From contig JARBJD010000336.1 of the NCBI GenBank assembly GCA_033064195.1, positions 1 to 64,000 of the forward strand: 64,000 nt of DNA, written 5' to 3'. Source of the DNA: Blattamonas nauphoetae. Lineage: Eukaryota > Preaxostyla > Oxymonadida. Under the pieces are notes generated by a model. That model was not told the origin of the DNA, did no database searches, and saw only the letters and a program-made list of their open reading frames with translations. The position numbers were made by a program, and so were the translations under genes. How positions within the stretch are numbered: position 1 is the stretch's first letter; each line of letters starts with the position of its first letter. This document shows, one piece after another, positions 30,786 to 40,979 of the stretch.

Positions 30786-31385
30786 TAGATATGTCATTAA
30801 CCCGGTTCTGTCACCAACCCGGAACATGGGGTTGAAAGAAACCATTTTGGTCAAACTAAGAAAAAAATAAAATTTGAGATTTCAATTCCATGGGGAATCG
30901 GGGAAAACCTCAAAATACTGTATACAGCAGGAACACACACATTTTTTCAAACTTTTTCAGCTCGTATCTCCACAACCAGATATCCGTTTTACACCAAATA
31001 AAAAGCATTTTTATCGTGAATATATCGAAAAAAGACTCACAAAAAAAATAAAAATTTTTTTCCCAAAAACTTTTTTGTCGAGAAAAACAGCGTTTTTTCA
31101 CATCTTCCCAAATACCCAAAATGTTTGTATCAATTTTTTTTCACAAAATTCTTTTCTCGAAAAAAACGTTTCTGTGGAAAATTTCATCAAAATTGGTCCA
31201 CAGGTTGTGGAGATATGATTTGGACACACTACCAAAAGGGCCTTAAACGAGGTTTTTCGATGTTTTCTCTGATTCGCCAAGATAGAAAATTTTACAATTT
31301 TATTTTTTTCTTAGTTTGACCAAAATGGTTTCTTTCAACCCCATGTTCCGGGTTGGTGACACGGACCGGGTTAATGACACTTCTA
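30786..31385. mobile_element. 600-bp MITE flanked by TCA, in capsid gene 1
   Basis: Left end TAGATATGTCATTAACCCGG; right-end complement TAGAAGTGTCATTAACCCGG. Flanked by TCA at 30783-30785 and 31386-31388. Copy A supplies the empty site (CTTTCAATGTG on the complement). Long inverted arms continue through CCAACCCGGAACATGGGG. Related in plan to 10831-11424, including an AACTAAGAAAAAAATAAAAT inner block. No coding sequence. Confidence 0.8.
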
Positions 31386-31539
31386 TCAATGTGTGATTAG
31401 GATAGGACTCAACTTTTGGTTCACCATTGCTGTATCGTAATACCCACCATGTGGTTGCAGTGGTTGCTAATATTGGTGCTGGAGGATGTGTAAATGTTGT
31501 CATATCACCACCACTTTGACTTGGGTTGTATACATTGTA

Positions 31540-33584
31540 TAGTCCGTCAAAAACCCGGACTTCGTCAAAAACCCGTCATTTCTCGGGTTCTCAAGTTTTG
31601 TGGGGTTGATCAAACATTTCACTTTTTTTTCTCAATTCGCTTTGGTTTTTCAATCGTCATTCAAATACCAGAGAATTTACTTAAATGAAGTGAAAAACGA
31701 AAAAGCTGTTACAAAGTGTCATCCTGTACTTGTGTTTTTTCTGAAGTCAGCTCGTCCAAAAAGTCACTGTCATCATCGTGAAGGACATTGATTCTGGTCT
31801 TCAAAAGTGGAATAATAGACGGAACAGACTCGGCTCGTGTTGATTCTTGCCTTTTCTGCGGTTTTATTTCGTCGAGTGTGAGTTGCTTCGATTTTTGAGC
31901 TCGTTCAGATGTTGGGATGACATTCAGTTTCGTGTGTTGCAGCGATTTTTTAGCGAAACCACGTTTTGGTTGAGAGAGAGTAGTGATAAGTTTACCCTGA
32001 TATTTTGGTTTTGTGTGCATAGCTGGTTGGTGAGATTCCGAGTTTTCAGAATTCGTTTCCGGCGATTGTATGGATGAACTGAGTATTTCTGATTTTGGTC
32101 GAGAAGGGACTAAATGAAGTAATTTTGCGAGAGAAAGTGGTGAAACCCCACATCGAGCGAATGATGCCTTGATGACACAGGGTTTCATTGATGTCGCCAA
32201 ACAATCTGGAAGAATTCTTGCAAGTTCGGTTCTGTACGCTGAAATTGAGTTTGATTCTGGTTGAAGATATTTTCGAGAGAGTTCTGACTTGAAACTTGCG
32301 AAACAATAGCCATCTAGAGGTTGTGAGATTGATGATGAGTGAGGTGGGAGGAAGAGAATTTGAATGTATGCCTTTTCTGCCATTTCTTGAAATTCAGGAA
32401 ACATGTGAGATGATGCTCCATCGAGCAGAAGAAGTGCATTCCGTAATTTTTTTTGACTCCTATCACGCTTTTCAGTGATTTCTGGGATGATCACATTTTC
32501 CACAACTTTTTGAAAGAGAGTCGAAGTCATGTATCCGCTTCCTTCGTACAGCGAGATAATGTGATGTGCACTTAATCCTGAGAATTCTGCAACTGGTGTG
32601 TTGGTGGGATAGAGTAGAACAGGTGAGAGTGAAGATCCATCGGCGCAGATTGTACAGGCTAACGTCGCGTTGACGACACGTTTGTTTTCAGAATTCGGTG
32701 GGACATTCTCCCCGCGATACCACACAACCATCGACTGTTTGTCTTCATCGATTCTGAGAGAGGTTTCATCGAAATTGAAGATCATGTCTTCGTCGATGTT
32801 CGCATCAATCACAACGCTTTTGAGTAAATCGAACCATTCTGTCATACTTTGGACTGTTGTTGAAGCAATTCTTTCGGGACTCAAAAAAGATGGAAGGGAT
32901 CGCTGGAGCACTGGATTCTGATCTATCCAGTTCGAAATTGTGGGTCGTTTCACTTCAGCAAATTTTTTTATTGGATCATTTCGACGTAAAACGATTTCTT
33001 TTGCCTAAATGCGATTTTAATGAAAAAAGAAACAAACATGAGTCATAACTCGCGACACCTTAATCGGAACATTGCGCGAGATGTCTTCGAGGACTTTCAA
33101 TTCAAGGTCGGTTTCTTCAGCTGAACTGAAAAAGCGAGGACGACCATTAATTCCGACTTCTCGTCCATCCTTGAGAGCTCGCCTTCCGCGACGCAGCTGG
33201 GAAGGAGATCCGAGGTTGCTTTCTGTGAGCGTCTCCAGCTTTACGTTTTCGTCTTCGTACAATTTCAATCCACGAGCAACTCGATTTGGTATCGAAAGGT
33301 ATTCTTGTTTCACGATAATTTTTGAAACTTCCTCTGGACTGAGAAAATGAGGTTCTGAGGACGACATAAAAAAGTTATGGGTGTGATCATCTTTTCACTT
33401 TTGATTCAGTCTTTTTCTGAAAAAATTGTTCGATTCAAAATGTTTTGAAGTGAGTGAAATGTTGAAAAGGGTGATAATAACTAAGATGTCGATTAAATTC
33501 AGAGAGAAGAGGAGAGTTTTTGATGTGCGATTTCGGACTGGAAAACGACGGGTTTTTGACGAAGTCCGGGTTTTTGACGGACTA
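31540..33584. mobile_element. Pogo/Tigger-like DNA transposon, 2045 bp
   Basis: Inverted ends TAGTCCGTCAAAAACCCGGA with a second inner repeat (CGTCAAAAACCCGTC), flanked by TA (31538-31539, 33585-33586). It encodes one transposase. The ends are intact, so it may be a complete copy. It sits inside Polinton B capsid gene 1. Confidence 0.9.
31709..33367 (-). CDS. Pogo-like DDE transposase with one 33-nt intron
   Basis: Exon 1 is 33367-33038; a 33 nt GT-AG intron spans 33037-33005; exon 2 runs 33004-31709. Splicing joins RVMTH to AKEIVLRRNDPIKKF in frame and removes a stop, giving about 541 residues. The N-terminal 150-200 residues hold helix-turn-helix type DNA-binding material. The catalytic core shows NFDET, LLLDGASSH and PPHSSSISQPLD, the three acidic positions of the DDE_1 (pogo/CENP-B/jerky) superfamily, which cuts and pastes DNA at TA. 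A basic C-terminal tail follows. It appears intact. Confidence 0.85.
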
Positions 33585-35329
33585 TAGTATGTGTCGAGAT
33601 TACCTTGATAGATTGGATGAGATCTCAAAGTGACAGCAGTATTTCCTTTTGAACTGATGGAATCATTGCAGTTCGTTGGACATCCACTACGTTGAGTTGG
33701 GAAGCACAGAAGGAAGTCAGTGTTGTCATGAATCGGTCGCACTCTTGTCATAGTTTCATTGGGATATGTTTCATCACCAGTGAGTTTCTCTTCAACGAGA
33801 GAATCCGTTAGTGACCGCTCCAAATCATCTGGAACAGCTAGGTATGAATCGAGATTGAGAGTCGATAATGCGAACTGATAGAAGCGAGCTCCAATTGTTG
33901 TAGTCGGTTGTTCTGGATAATACCTGTTTTGTAAAGTCACTTGGATGTTCTTCTGCATTGGATTATGGAAGCAAGTGACTTCATTGTCGTAATGACGGAA
34001 GAGAAGCATAATGTCCTTTGCATTCACAACAACCATTTGCTGAGTACAATCAATTCCTGTTGCCGTTGGTGTCTTCTGAAATGGATAGAATGAGATCTTC
34101 TCAGCTGGAATTGTTCCAGGACGATTCTGATACATCTCCATGAGATTCTTTTTCGCACCATCTTTTATTTTGTATCCAGCACTCATGCAATACACATCAT
34201 CAATCCGATAGTTTGTGACGTTTAATGTGATGTACTGATCCACAAATTCTGGTTCTGTTGTCACGACATTGGCTGTTGAACAAACAATGTCTTTAGTAAC
34301 TGTTGGTTGCTGAAATGATTGACCAATTTGAACGAAGTTCTTTGTGCATGAGGTGACAAGATTATTTAAGAAATATGGACGATGTTGAATACAATTGAGA
34401 ATTGCTGCTTTAATCGTTGGTGCTGCTGCTGTTCCAGTTACGAGTGATGATAGTGTATCTTTCAAAGTGAATTCAGGATTTACAGAACAACAAACAAATG
34501 CATCTTCATTCATGTGCACACTCAATTTCAAATCGCCAAAGAGACATTTTGGATAGTCAGTCATTCCAGAGAAAATGAGAAGATCTTCAAGATTGATTGA
34601 CACACGAATTGGGACATCAATAGTGTCTTGAAACACTCCTGTTCCAGACGTCGTTGTGAAGTCTGAAAAAGGAATATAAACACCAGCAACCGATTCATCA
34701 TGATTCCATGCATTTTGCCACGGAGTGTGACAATGCTTACGATTCTCCAATTGACTCTTCGGTTTGATCATATTGTAGATGTGAGACTCCATTGATACAT
34801 CATTGTTTGTTGTGCTAATTATTCTTTGATTGTTGTGAAGAACAGTAAGGTCACGAAAGATTGATGCTGAATGTTTGAGTCCAACGAAGATGAAGATTCT
34901 CTCATTCATATACGATCCAACCTTACCAGCTGTAGTTTGCCAATTATTGAGTTTCAATGTCGCAGTCATTGTGAACGTAATGAAGGAATCATCGATTTGA
35001 CAAATATCTTGATTACCAGTCAATGGAATGATTATCTCTTGTCCTGTGTAGAAGCGTGCATTCTCTGATGGTTTCAATTCTTGAATCGAAGTACTGTGTG
35101 CCCCATCATTCATTAGGTAATTAATGAAATGTTCGGACCTGAGTTGTTGTTGAATTTGACCCATGTCATCTCTCGTGTATTCTATCCTTCCAGTGGTATT
35201 TCCAGTCAATGACGATGCTCCAGTTCTTTTGTTTGTCAGATGTGTTATATGCGAGTTCATTTTATCAAAAATAAAAAAACAATATTGCTTATTTCTCTTT
35301 CACTTTTTCTCTGAAAGGGTTCGAAGCCT

Positions 35330-35635
35330 CTAGCGAGACTTTTTTGGTTTCTTCACCTTAACCTTCGGCTTCAGCTTTTCTTCCAGTTTCAGTATTTCGC
35401 CTCTGAGCTTGTTCGCTACTGCTGTGTTTCCTTCATTCATTGCTTGTTCGTACTGTGCCATCTTTTCTGCATGGATTTGTTGGTCCGATTTCACATCTGG
35501 AATCATCTCAACACCTGTCTGTGCAACCTTCGAAATCAATGGTCCAACAAACGGAATTAGGTTCAGAAATGGAGCTCCAACTCTGAGTATGTTTTTGCCA
35601 ACTGCTGCTAATTTTGATAACCAACCTGGTGCCAT
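35330..35635 (-). CDS. Small amphipathic MAPG protein 2 (copy B)
   Basis: About 101 residues, same head and hydrophobic segment as 2590-2889, Lys/Arg tail slightly longer (KPKVKVKKPKKSR). It lies 70 bp before capsid gene 1 in the direction of transcription and is preceded by a T-rich box. Confidence 0.65.
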   Translation of the reverse strand: MAPGWLSKLAAVGKNILRVGAPFLNLIPFVGPLISKVAQTGVEMIPDVKSDQQIHAEKMAQYEQAMNEGNTAVANKLRGEILKLEEKLKPKVKVKKPKKSR

Positions 35636-35673
35636 TTTAATAAAAATAAAAATATTCGAATACTAGTGAATGA

Positions 35674-35982
35674 TTATCCTTTGAATTGAATTTTGGAATT
35701 GGAAGAGAGTGGCATATCATCGTTGGAGTATCGTCCATTTCGTGGATGTTCGTACTCGATCATCTGCGGTTTTTGTTGACGATTGATCGCCTTGTTTTGT
35801 TGATAAACGTCCATCATTCCTCCTAATCCATTGAGTATTCCTCCAGCTGTTTGTCCGACTTTACTGTTCGTTTGAGAGAGCAATCCACCACCAACTTGAA
35901 GCAATGTTGGAGCTAGAGGTTTGATGAATTGAAAGAATTGCTTGCCGATATTTTTGAGTTTGTTGAAACTTCCTGGTGCCAA
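35674..35982 (-). CDS. Small amphipathic MAPG protein 1 (copy B)
   Basis: Homologue of 2243-2551 with only a few substitutions over 102 residues. Same neighbours and order as in copy A. Confidence 0.55.
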   Translation of the reverse strand: MAPGSFNKLKNIGKQFFQFIKPLAPTLLQVGGGLLSQTNSKVGQTAGGILNGLGGMMDVYQQNKAINRQQKPQMIEYEHPRNGRYSNDDMPLSSNSKIQFKG

Positions 35983-36017
35983 TTATGTAAAAATAAAAAA
36001 TACAATTCATGAATTAT

Positions 36018-36602
36018 TTATCTCGGGATTGCCTTTGTCAGAGAAATGCCATAATTGAGGATTGTGTTGTATGCTTCATTGTTGGCGATGCTCATGTCTT
36101 TTCCTCCAACAAGGATCTTGAAAATGGTTCTAAACACTGGGAGTTTATTCAGACAGAGGCACTTATCAGATAAATCATCCAATTCGATCACCACATCGTT
36201 GATTCCAGTGAGTGTAGCGATGAGAGCACATAAATCACTTTGGTTCGTGATCAGTTTCTTCGATGGTTCAATGAGGTTATTCAGTAGTTTCTTTTCACAA
36301 GCGAAAGCATTCTTGTAGACGAGCAGTAGTTGATCTTTGAATGCTGAAATGTTAGATGTGTATTCTCGAAGCGGAATAGAACGACTTTGGATTGGGGCTG
36401 ATGGATATGTCTCCAGTGGTGGATCGTAAGCACCTGGAACAGTCTCGAGTTCAACATTAGCACTATGTTCATTCCGATCTTCGAGTTTCGATCTTCCGGA
36501 ATTGGATCCTTTGTGATCGATGATGACATTGTTGGTGATTGATGTTGGTACTGAAGAAGAACTTGTGTGTTTTGTAAATTGACAACTTAGAATTGGTTGC
36601 AT
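36018..36602 (-). CDS. Polinton conserved protein, about 194 aa (copy B)
   Basis: Homologue of 1592-2164. The variable N-terminal third carries a 4-residue length difference, while the C-terminal helical domain is nearly unchanged. ATG 36602 is chosen as in copy A. Confidence 0.6.
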   Translation of the reverse strand: MQPILSCQFTKHTSSSSVPTSITNNVIIDHKGSNSGRSKLEDRNEHSANVELETVPGAYDPPLETYPSAPIQSRSIPLREYTSNISAFKDQLLLVYKNAFACEKKLLNNLIEPSKKLITNQSDLCALIATLTGINDVVIELDDLSDKCLCLNKLPVFRTIFKILVGGKDMSIANNEAYNTILNYGISLTKAIPR

Positions 36603-36645
36603 CACTTTCTATAAAAATAAAAAATATATATTAATGTTTTTAAAT

Positions 36646-37608
36646 TCACAATTCTGCTCGATCTAAATTTCCCATTCCAGAACTATCCAACTGTGCAAAT
36701 CGATAATATCCAGGCATCTCAGTTTGGTATTGATCGATATCATCATCTGTTCTTGTTGCATAGGCTTGGCGTGTCAGCTTATTGCAAAGTGTCGATATGT
36801 CATCTGAATTGTGATTGCAGAATTCTTTTAAGTAAGTTGGGTCTTGAGTGATCATTTGGAGAAACACTGGATGAATCTGTTCCTTGAAGACTTTCTTTTG
36901 TTTCATACTGGGATTGTAGTCCTGAACATGATCATGAAGCCATTGATCCCACTTTTTTGATGCTACTGTCGATTGAATAGAATTGAACACCATATTGTCT
37001 AATACATGTTTCTCAAGATTTGCGGGGTTTCCTTGACTTGCACGAGTTATTCCCAATACACTTGTCATGAAGTCACCAACAACTTTCTTCATTATTGCAT
37101 ATGGTTGTTGAGATCGATTAGTCTTCATCTCTGCACAACTGATGTCTCGATAATTGGTTGGCAAATCGTATGTTCCATTCTTGAGGAAATTCCTATGAAC
37201 CGCTTTTATTTTCCTTCCATTCTCTTGATTGAATGATGTGTATGGTTTCTGTCTTCGCATATCTGGTGTTGGATTCATTGCATCGTATGTCTCTTTGACT
37301 GGTCTGCTATTGTATGGAGTTAGCATGGCACCATTGACTGCAATCAGATCTCCAGTCTCATTATCGTAGACCATCACATCAGGAACTTGTCCATATTGTT
37401 CTATTTTCGCAGTCCAATTTCGTCCAGTTCTCTTGATGTATTCTAACGCTGATGGAAGACTGCACAGAACATCATTGCGTCTGGTTTGAATATCATCGTC
37501 GGCATAGATTCGTTTCAATGCTGCTTGAGTCTCCGATCCGTATCTCATTTTTGGTTTCTTCGCTTGTGCTTTTCTTTGTGGTTGAACGTACACTATCTTT
37601 TGTGACAT
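36646..37608 (-). CDS. Polinton conserved 320-aa protein (copy B)
   Basis: Homologue of 586-1548 with the same length. Substitutions cluster in residues 180-290, while the basic N-terminus and the final YQTEMPGYYRFAQLDSSGMG block are preserved. Divergent from the ATPase gene across a 61 bp spacer holding a T-rich box oriented toward this gene. Confidence 0.65.
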   Translation of the reverse strand: MSQKIVYVQPQRKAQAKKPKMRYGSETQAALKRIYADDDIQTRRNDVLCSLPSALEYIKRTGRNWTAKIEQYGQVPDVMVYDNETGDLIAVNGAMLTPYNSRPVKETYDAMNPTPDMRRQKPYTSFNQENGRKIKAVHRNFLKNGTYDLPTNYRDISCAEMKTNRSQQPYAIMKKVVGDFMTSVLGITRASQGNPANLEKHVLDNMVFNSIQSTVASKKWDQWLHDHVQDYNPSMKQKKVFKEQIHPVFLQMITQDPTYLKEFCNHNSDDISTLCNKLTRQAYATRTDDDIDQYQTEMPGYYRFAQLDSSGMGNLDRAEL

Positions 37609-37669
37609 TGTGTGTTTTCATACAAAATAAAAAAACCAAAAGTATATTTTAATTGGAGTTAATTCACAA

Positions 37670-38563
37670 ATGAACAATTCGAATATGGCTAAACCAGAGG
37701 TTTTGCGGAGGGTGGAACCCTTGTCTCTAACAGCATATGTGAATGCAAAACTGAGTGAAGCTTCTAGTAGGAATGTGTCTCATGAAGTGCAATCACAAAT
37801 ACATCCAGACTTAAATTTCAATCGCAATAGTGTCAATGTCCTCGTTGGAAACAGAGGAAGTGGCAAAACATTTAATGCTCTTCGAGAGGTTGCCAAACTC
37901 CAAAATGTTCAGGTTAGGAATGAACTCTTTCACCTCTTTGTCTTCGTCACTGATAAGAACATTGATCCAACATTCGATAAATTCAAACCAATACTGAACG
38001 TTCCTTATGTGAAAGTCAAATACGATGATGCACTTCCATTTCTGTTGGAACTCTCTGAATCAAAAGCTGCTTATGAAGAGATCATTGACAATCAATGGCA
38101 GAATAAAATTACTGATGAATGCAGAGAGAATCTCTTTGATGCTCTATACATCGATGACTTCTCAGTTAAGAATCTCCAAACGATTATACTTCTTGATGAC
38201 TGTCGTAGAATCCTTGGAGAACGTAGAACATCCAAAAATAGAATGACAATGATGGACTTACTACTGGAGAATCGGCAACCGAAGTTCACATTCTTTCTGA
38301 CAATGCATGAGCTCTTCAGTTTGTCAGCTGATATGAAGTCAAACATTGATTCGATGTGGATCTTTGGAGGATTCAATAAAGAACGAATCAGTAGAGTCTA
38401 TCCTCAGTTGAACTCACCAATTGACATTCAACAATTCTGGAATGTCTACCAACGAAAACAAAAGTGTGAAGCAATCATTCTTCGATACAACACAGATGGA
38501 GTTGCACTGAATGAGATCAACAAAGATGGGTTAATCAGAAGGGTCAGAGAACTCTTGAATTAA
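37670..38563 (+). CDS. Polinton packaging ATPase (FtsK/HerA, A32-like)
   Basis: Complete, 297 residues. Walker A is GNRGSGKT (about residue 61) and Walker B is TIILLDDCRRIL (about residue 170), followed by the sensor-like region FFLTMHELFSL. This family powers DNA entry into capsids in Polintons, virophages, poxviruses and relatives. It is the only plus-strand gene in the central part of copy B. Its 3' end overlaps the convergent 119-residue gene by 33 bp. Confidence 0.85.
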   Translation: MNNSNMAKPEVLRRVEPLSLTAYVNAKLSEASSRNVSHEVQSQIHPDLNFNRNSVNVLVGNRGSGKTFNALREVAKLQNVQVRNELFHLFVFVTDKNIDPTFDKFKPILNVPYVKVKYDDALPFLLELSESKAAYEEIIDNQWQNKITDECRENLFDALYIDDFSVKNLQTIILLDDCRRILGERRTSKNRMTMMDLLLENRQPKFTFFLTMHELFSLSADMKSNIDSMWIFGGFNKERISRVYPQLNSPIDIQQFWNVYQRKQKCEAIILRYNTDGVALNEINKDGLIRRVRELLN

Positions 38564-38890
38564 GTTTCCAATGGTCTCGTCAAGACTTCGAAGCCTCATG
38601 CTGAGAGTGTCTGTCAACGTCCGAATTGATTCTTCAATGTCAGATAATCTTTGATCAATCGAGAGTGAATTCGGAGAAGCGGAAGCATCTACATATCGTT
38701 TCCTCAGTGCAATCTCACCTCTTATTTTTGTTATTCTGTATCCATCAATTTGGATCATCCTATTTAGTTTCTGAGTTGTGTACTCATTCAGTTCTTTTCT
38801 ATTCTTCTCCAAGTATCTCTGAAAGTCGTGGGTGTTTGTGAACTCTTTCTGCTCAGGATCAAACGGTTCTAATATTTTCAGTGATGACAT
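38531..38890 (-). CDS. Polinton small helical protein, 119 aa, unknown
   Basis: Predicted mostly helical, with a C-terminal coiled coil (IDQRLSDIEESIRTLTDTLS). It lies between integrase and ATPase, with a T-rich box (complement of AATAAAAATAT) just ahead of the ATG at 38890. It could be an accessory or regulatory protein; no family recognised. The copy A equivalent is outside the window. Confidence 0.55.
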   Translation of the reverse strand: MSSLKILEPFDPEQKEFTNTHDFQRYLEKNRKELNEYTTQKLNRMIQIDGYRITKIRGEIALRKRYVDASASPNSLSIDQRLSDIEESIRTLTDTLSMRLRSLDETIGNLIQEFSDPSD

Positions 38891-40029
38891 TTCAATGAAA
38901 TAAAAATATTTGAAACATTATTGAAAACGAACAAAGTTCTCAGATCGAAGATCGCACTACGCTAGATTGAACTCAGCAATGAACTCTGGAGTTAAGTCGT
39001 CAATAGAGTCTGCATAAAACTTTGTGTGTTGAATTGGAACGTAGACAACTTTTGACAGACAAGTGAGTCCATTCAGTAGAGTGGCTACAACATTACCGTG
39101 TTTGTATTCGATGAATTTCCCCACGAATTGAAATTGCCTTCGCTTCTTCTGAAACTTGGCAACAGTCTTGTCCAAATCAAGGTGAATCAGCAATATGTTT
39201 CCTGGTTTGTATTTCCATAACATCTGTGATGTCTGCTGTCTTTGGATATTCTTTAATTGTTCTTCACAACTGGAGATATACAGTGCTTCGATTTCACGAT
39301 TGTTCTGTGCTTTCTGTGGAGTGAACTTGTTCCAGTACGCTCGATGTGGAGTCATGTTGTAGTATTCAACCATCTGATTCATCAATGAATGATTGGCCAT
39401 TTGTGTCGCATTGTCTTGGAATCCATCCCTGATTGTTCTGATCACTCGATCGACAATTCTATTGTGATTTGTGAATGGTGAGCTTGTGAAATATGTACTG
39501 ACCTTCTGTTGCTTGAAAAACACTAATGCTTCTATACTAGTCCATGCAGCTTCTCCATCACCACGAATGTTATTCACAGACCTTAGTAGATTGAGTTCAA
39601 TGTGGTATAAATTGAGTTCGACAGACCTCAAGGTGACAAATCCATGTTGACTTCGATTTGAAGTGGATTTGGTTGATCAGGAAAATGTTTTAAGAAAGGG
39701 TTACAGTTCCATCACATCTTGATCTTGCCTTTTTTTCTGAAATTGGATGCCGAACATGAATTGTTGTCCTGTTAATGTTGGATGTCTTATTTTACACAGA
39801 CCTTCTACTCACTTTTCCACCATCGCCACAAAAAACATTTTGTCCATCAATGAATTGACTCTTCCATCTCTTTTAAAGAGAATTGTCGAATGTCATCTTT
39901 CATTTTCTCAATTTGTAGATTCTCTACACCTTATATCCATGCAAAAGGACAACGCTGCATCAATAAGCGGCGTTCGTCAATTGACTCTCCTACTCCCAAC
40001 AAGGATGTGTTATCCTCCCCCCTCGGTCC

Positions 40030-40955
40030 CAACCGCATCTCGCTCGTCCTCATCCGCATCTCGCTCGTCCTCATCCGCATCTCGCTCGTCCTCATCCGCA
40101 TCTCGCTCGTCCTTATCCGCATCTCGCTCGTCCTCATCCGCATCTCGTTCGTCCTCATCCGCATCTCGCTCGTCCTCATCCGCATCTCGCTCGTCCTCAT
40201 CCGCATCTCGCTCGTCCTCATCCGCATCTCGCTCGTCCTCATCCGCATCTCGCTCGTCCTTATCCGCATCTCGCTCGTTCCCATCCGCATCTCGCTCGTT
40301 CCCATCCGCATCTCGCTCGTCCTTATCCGCATCTCGTTCGTCCTTATCCGCATCTTGCTCGTTCCCATCTGCATCTCGCTCGTCCTCATCCGCATCTCGT
40401 TCGTCCTCATCCGCATCTCGCTCGTCCTCATCCGCATCTCGCTCGTTCCCGTCCGCATCCCGCTCGTCCTCATCCGCATCTCGCTCGTCCTCATCCGCAT
40501 CTCGCTCGTCCTTATCCGCATCTCGCTCGTCCTCATCCGCATCTCGTTCGTCCTTATCCGCATCTCGCTCGTTCCCATCCGCATCTCGCTCGTTCCCGTC
40601 CGTATCTCGCTCGTCCTTATCCGCATCTCACTCGTCCTCATCCGCATCTCGTTCGTCCTCATCCGCATCTCGCTCGTCCTCATCCGCATCTCGCTCGTTC
40701 CCGTCCGCATCCCGCTCGTCCTCATCCGCATCTCGCTCGTCCTCATCCGCATCTCGCTCGTCCTTATCCGCATCTCGCTCGTCCTCATCCGCATCTCGTT
40801 CGTCCTTATCCGCATCTCGCTCGTTCCCATCCGCATCTCGCTCGTTCCCGTCCGTATCTCGCTCGTCCTTATCCGCATCTCACTCGTCCTCATCCGCATC
40901 TCGCTCGGTCCCATCCGCATCTCGCTCGTCCTCATCCGCATCTCGCCTGTACTCC
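40030..40955 (+). repeat. 21-bp minisatellite, about 44 units
   Basis: Unit GCATCTCGCTCGTCCTCATCC with variants (TTATCC, TTCCCATCC, TTCCCGTCC). Because 21 is a multiple of three and the unit lacks stops, two plus-strand frames and one minus-strand frame stay open over 340-410 codons (ASRSSSS, RISLVLI and RMRTSEM repeats). A higher-order repeat is visible: about 40380-40620 recurs at about 40630-40860. It lies inside the hAT element. Confidence 0.9.
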
Positions 40956-40979
40956 TCCCCATTCACTCCTCTGCCCTGA

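Larger units (their letters stand above)
30751..35260 (-). pseudogene. Polinton capsid-like protein 1 (copy B), split by two insertions
   Basis: The 5' portion (33587-35260) matches the 621-residue copy A protein closely. The 3' portion is separated by the pogo-like element (31540-33584) and then the TCA-flanked MITE (30786-31385), both with clear ends and target duplications. The gene is broken; copy A shows the uninterrupted arrangement. Confidence 0.8.

Noticed and set aside
40030-40955. CRISPR array
   Set aside because: Units are contiguous without unique spacers, and the context is a eukaryotic transposon.
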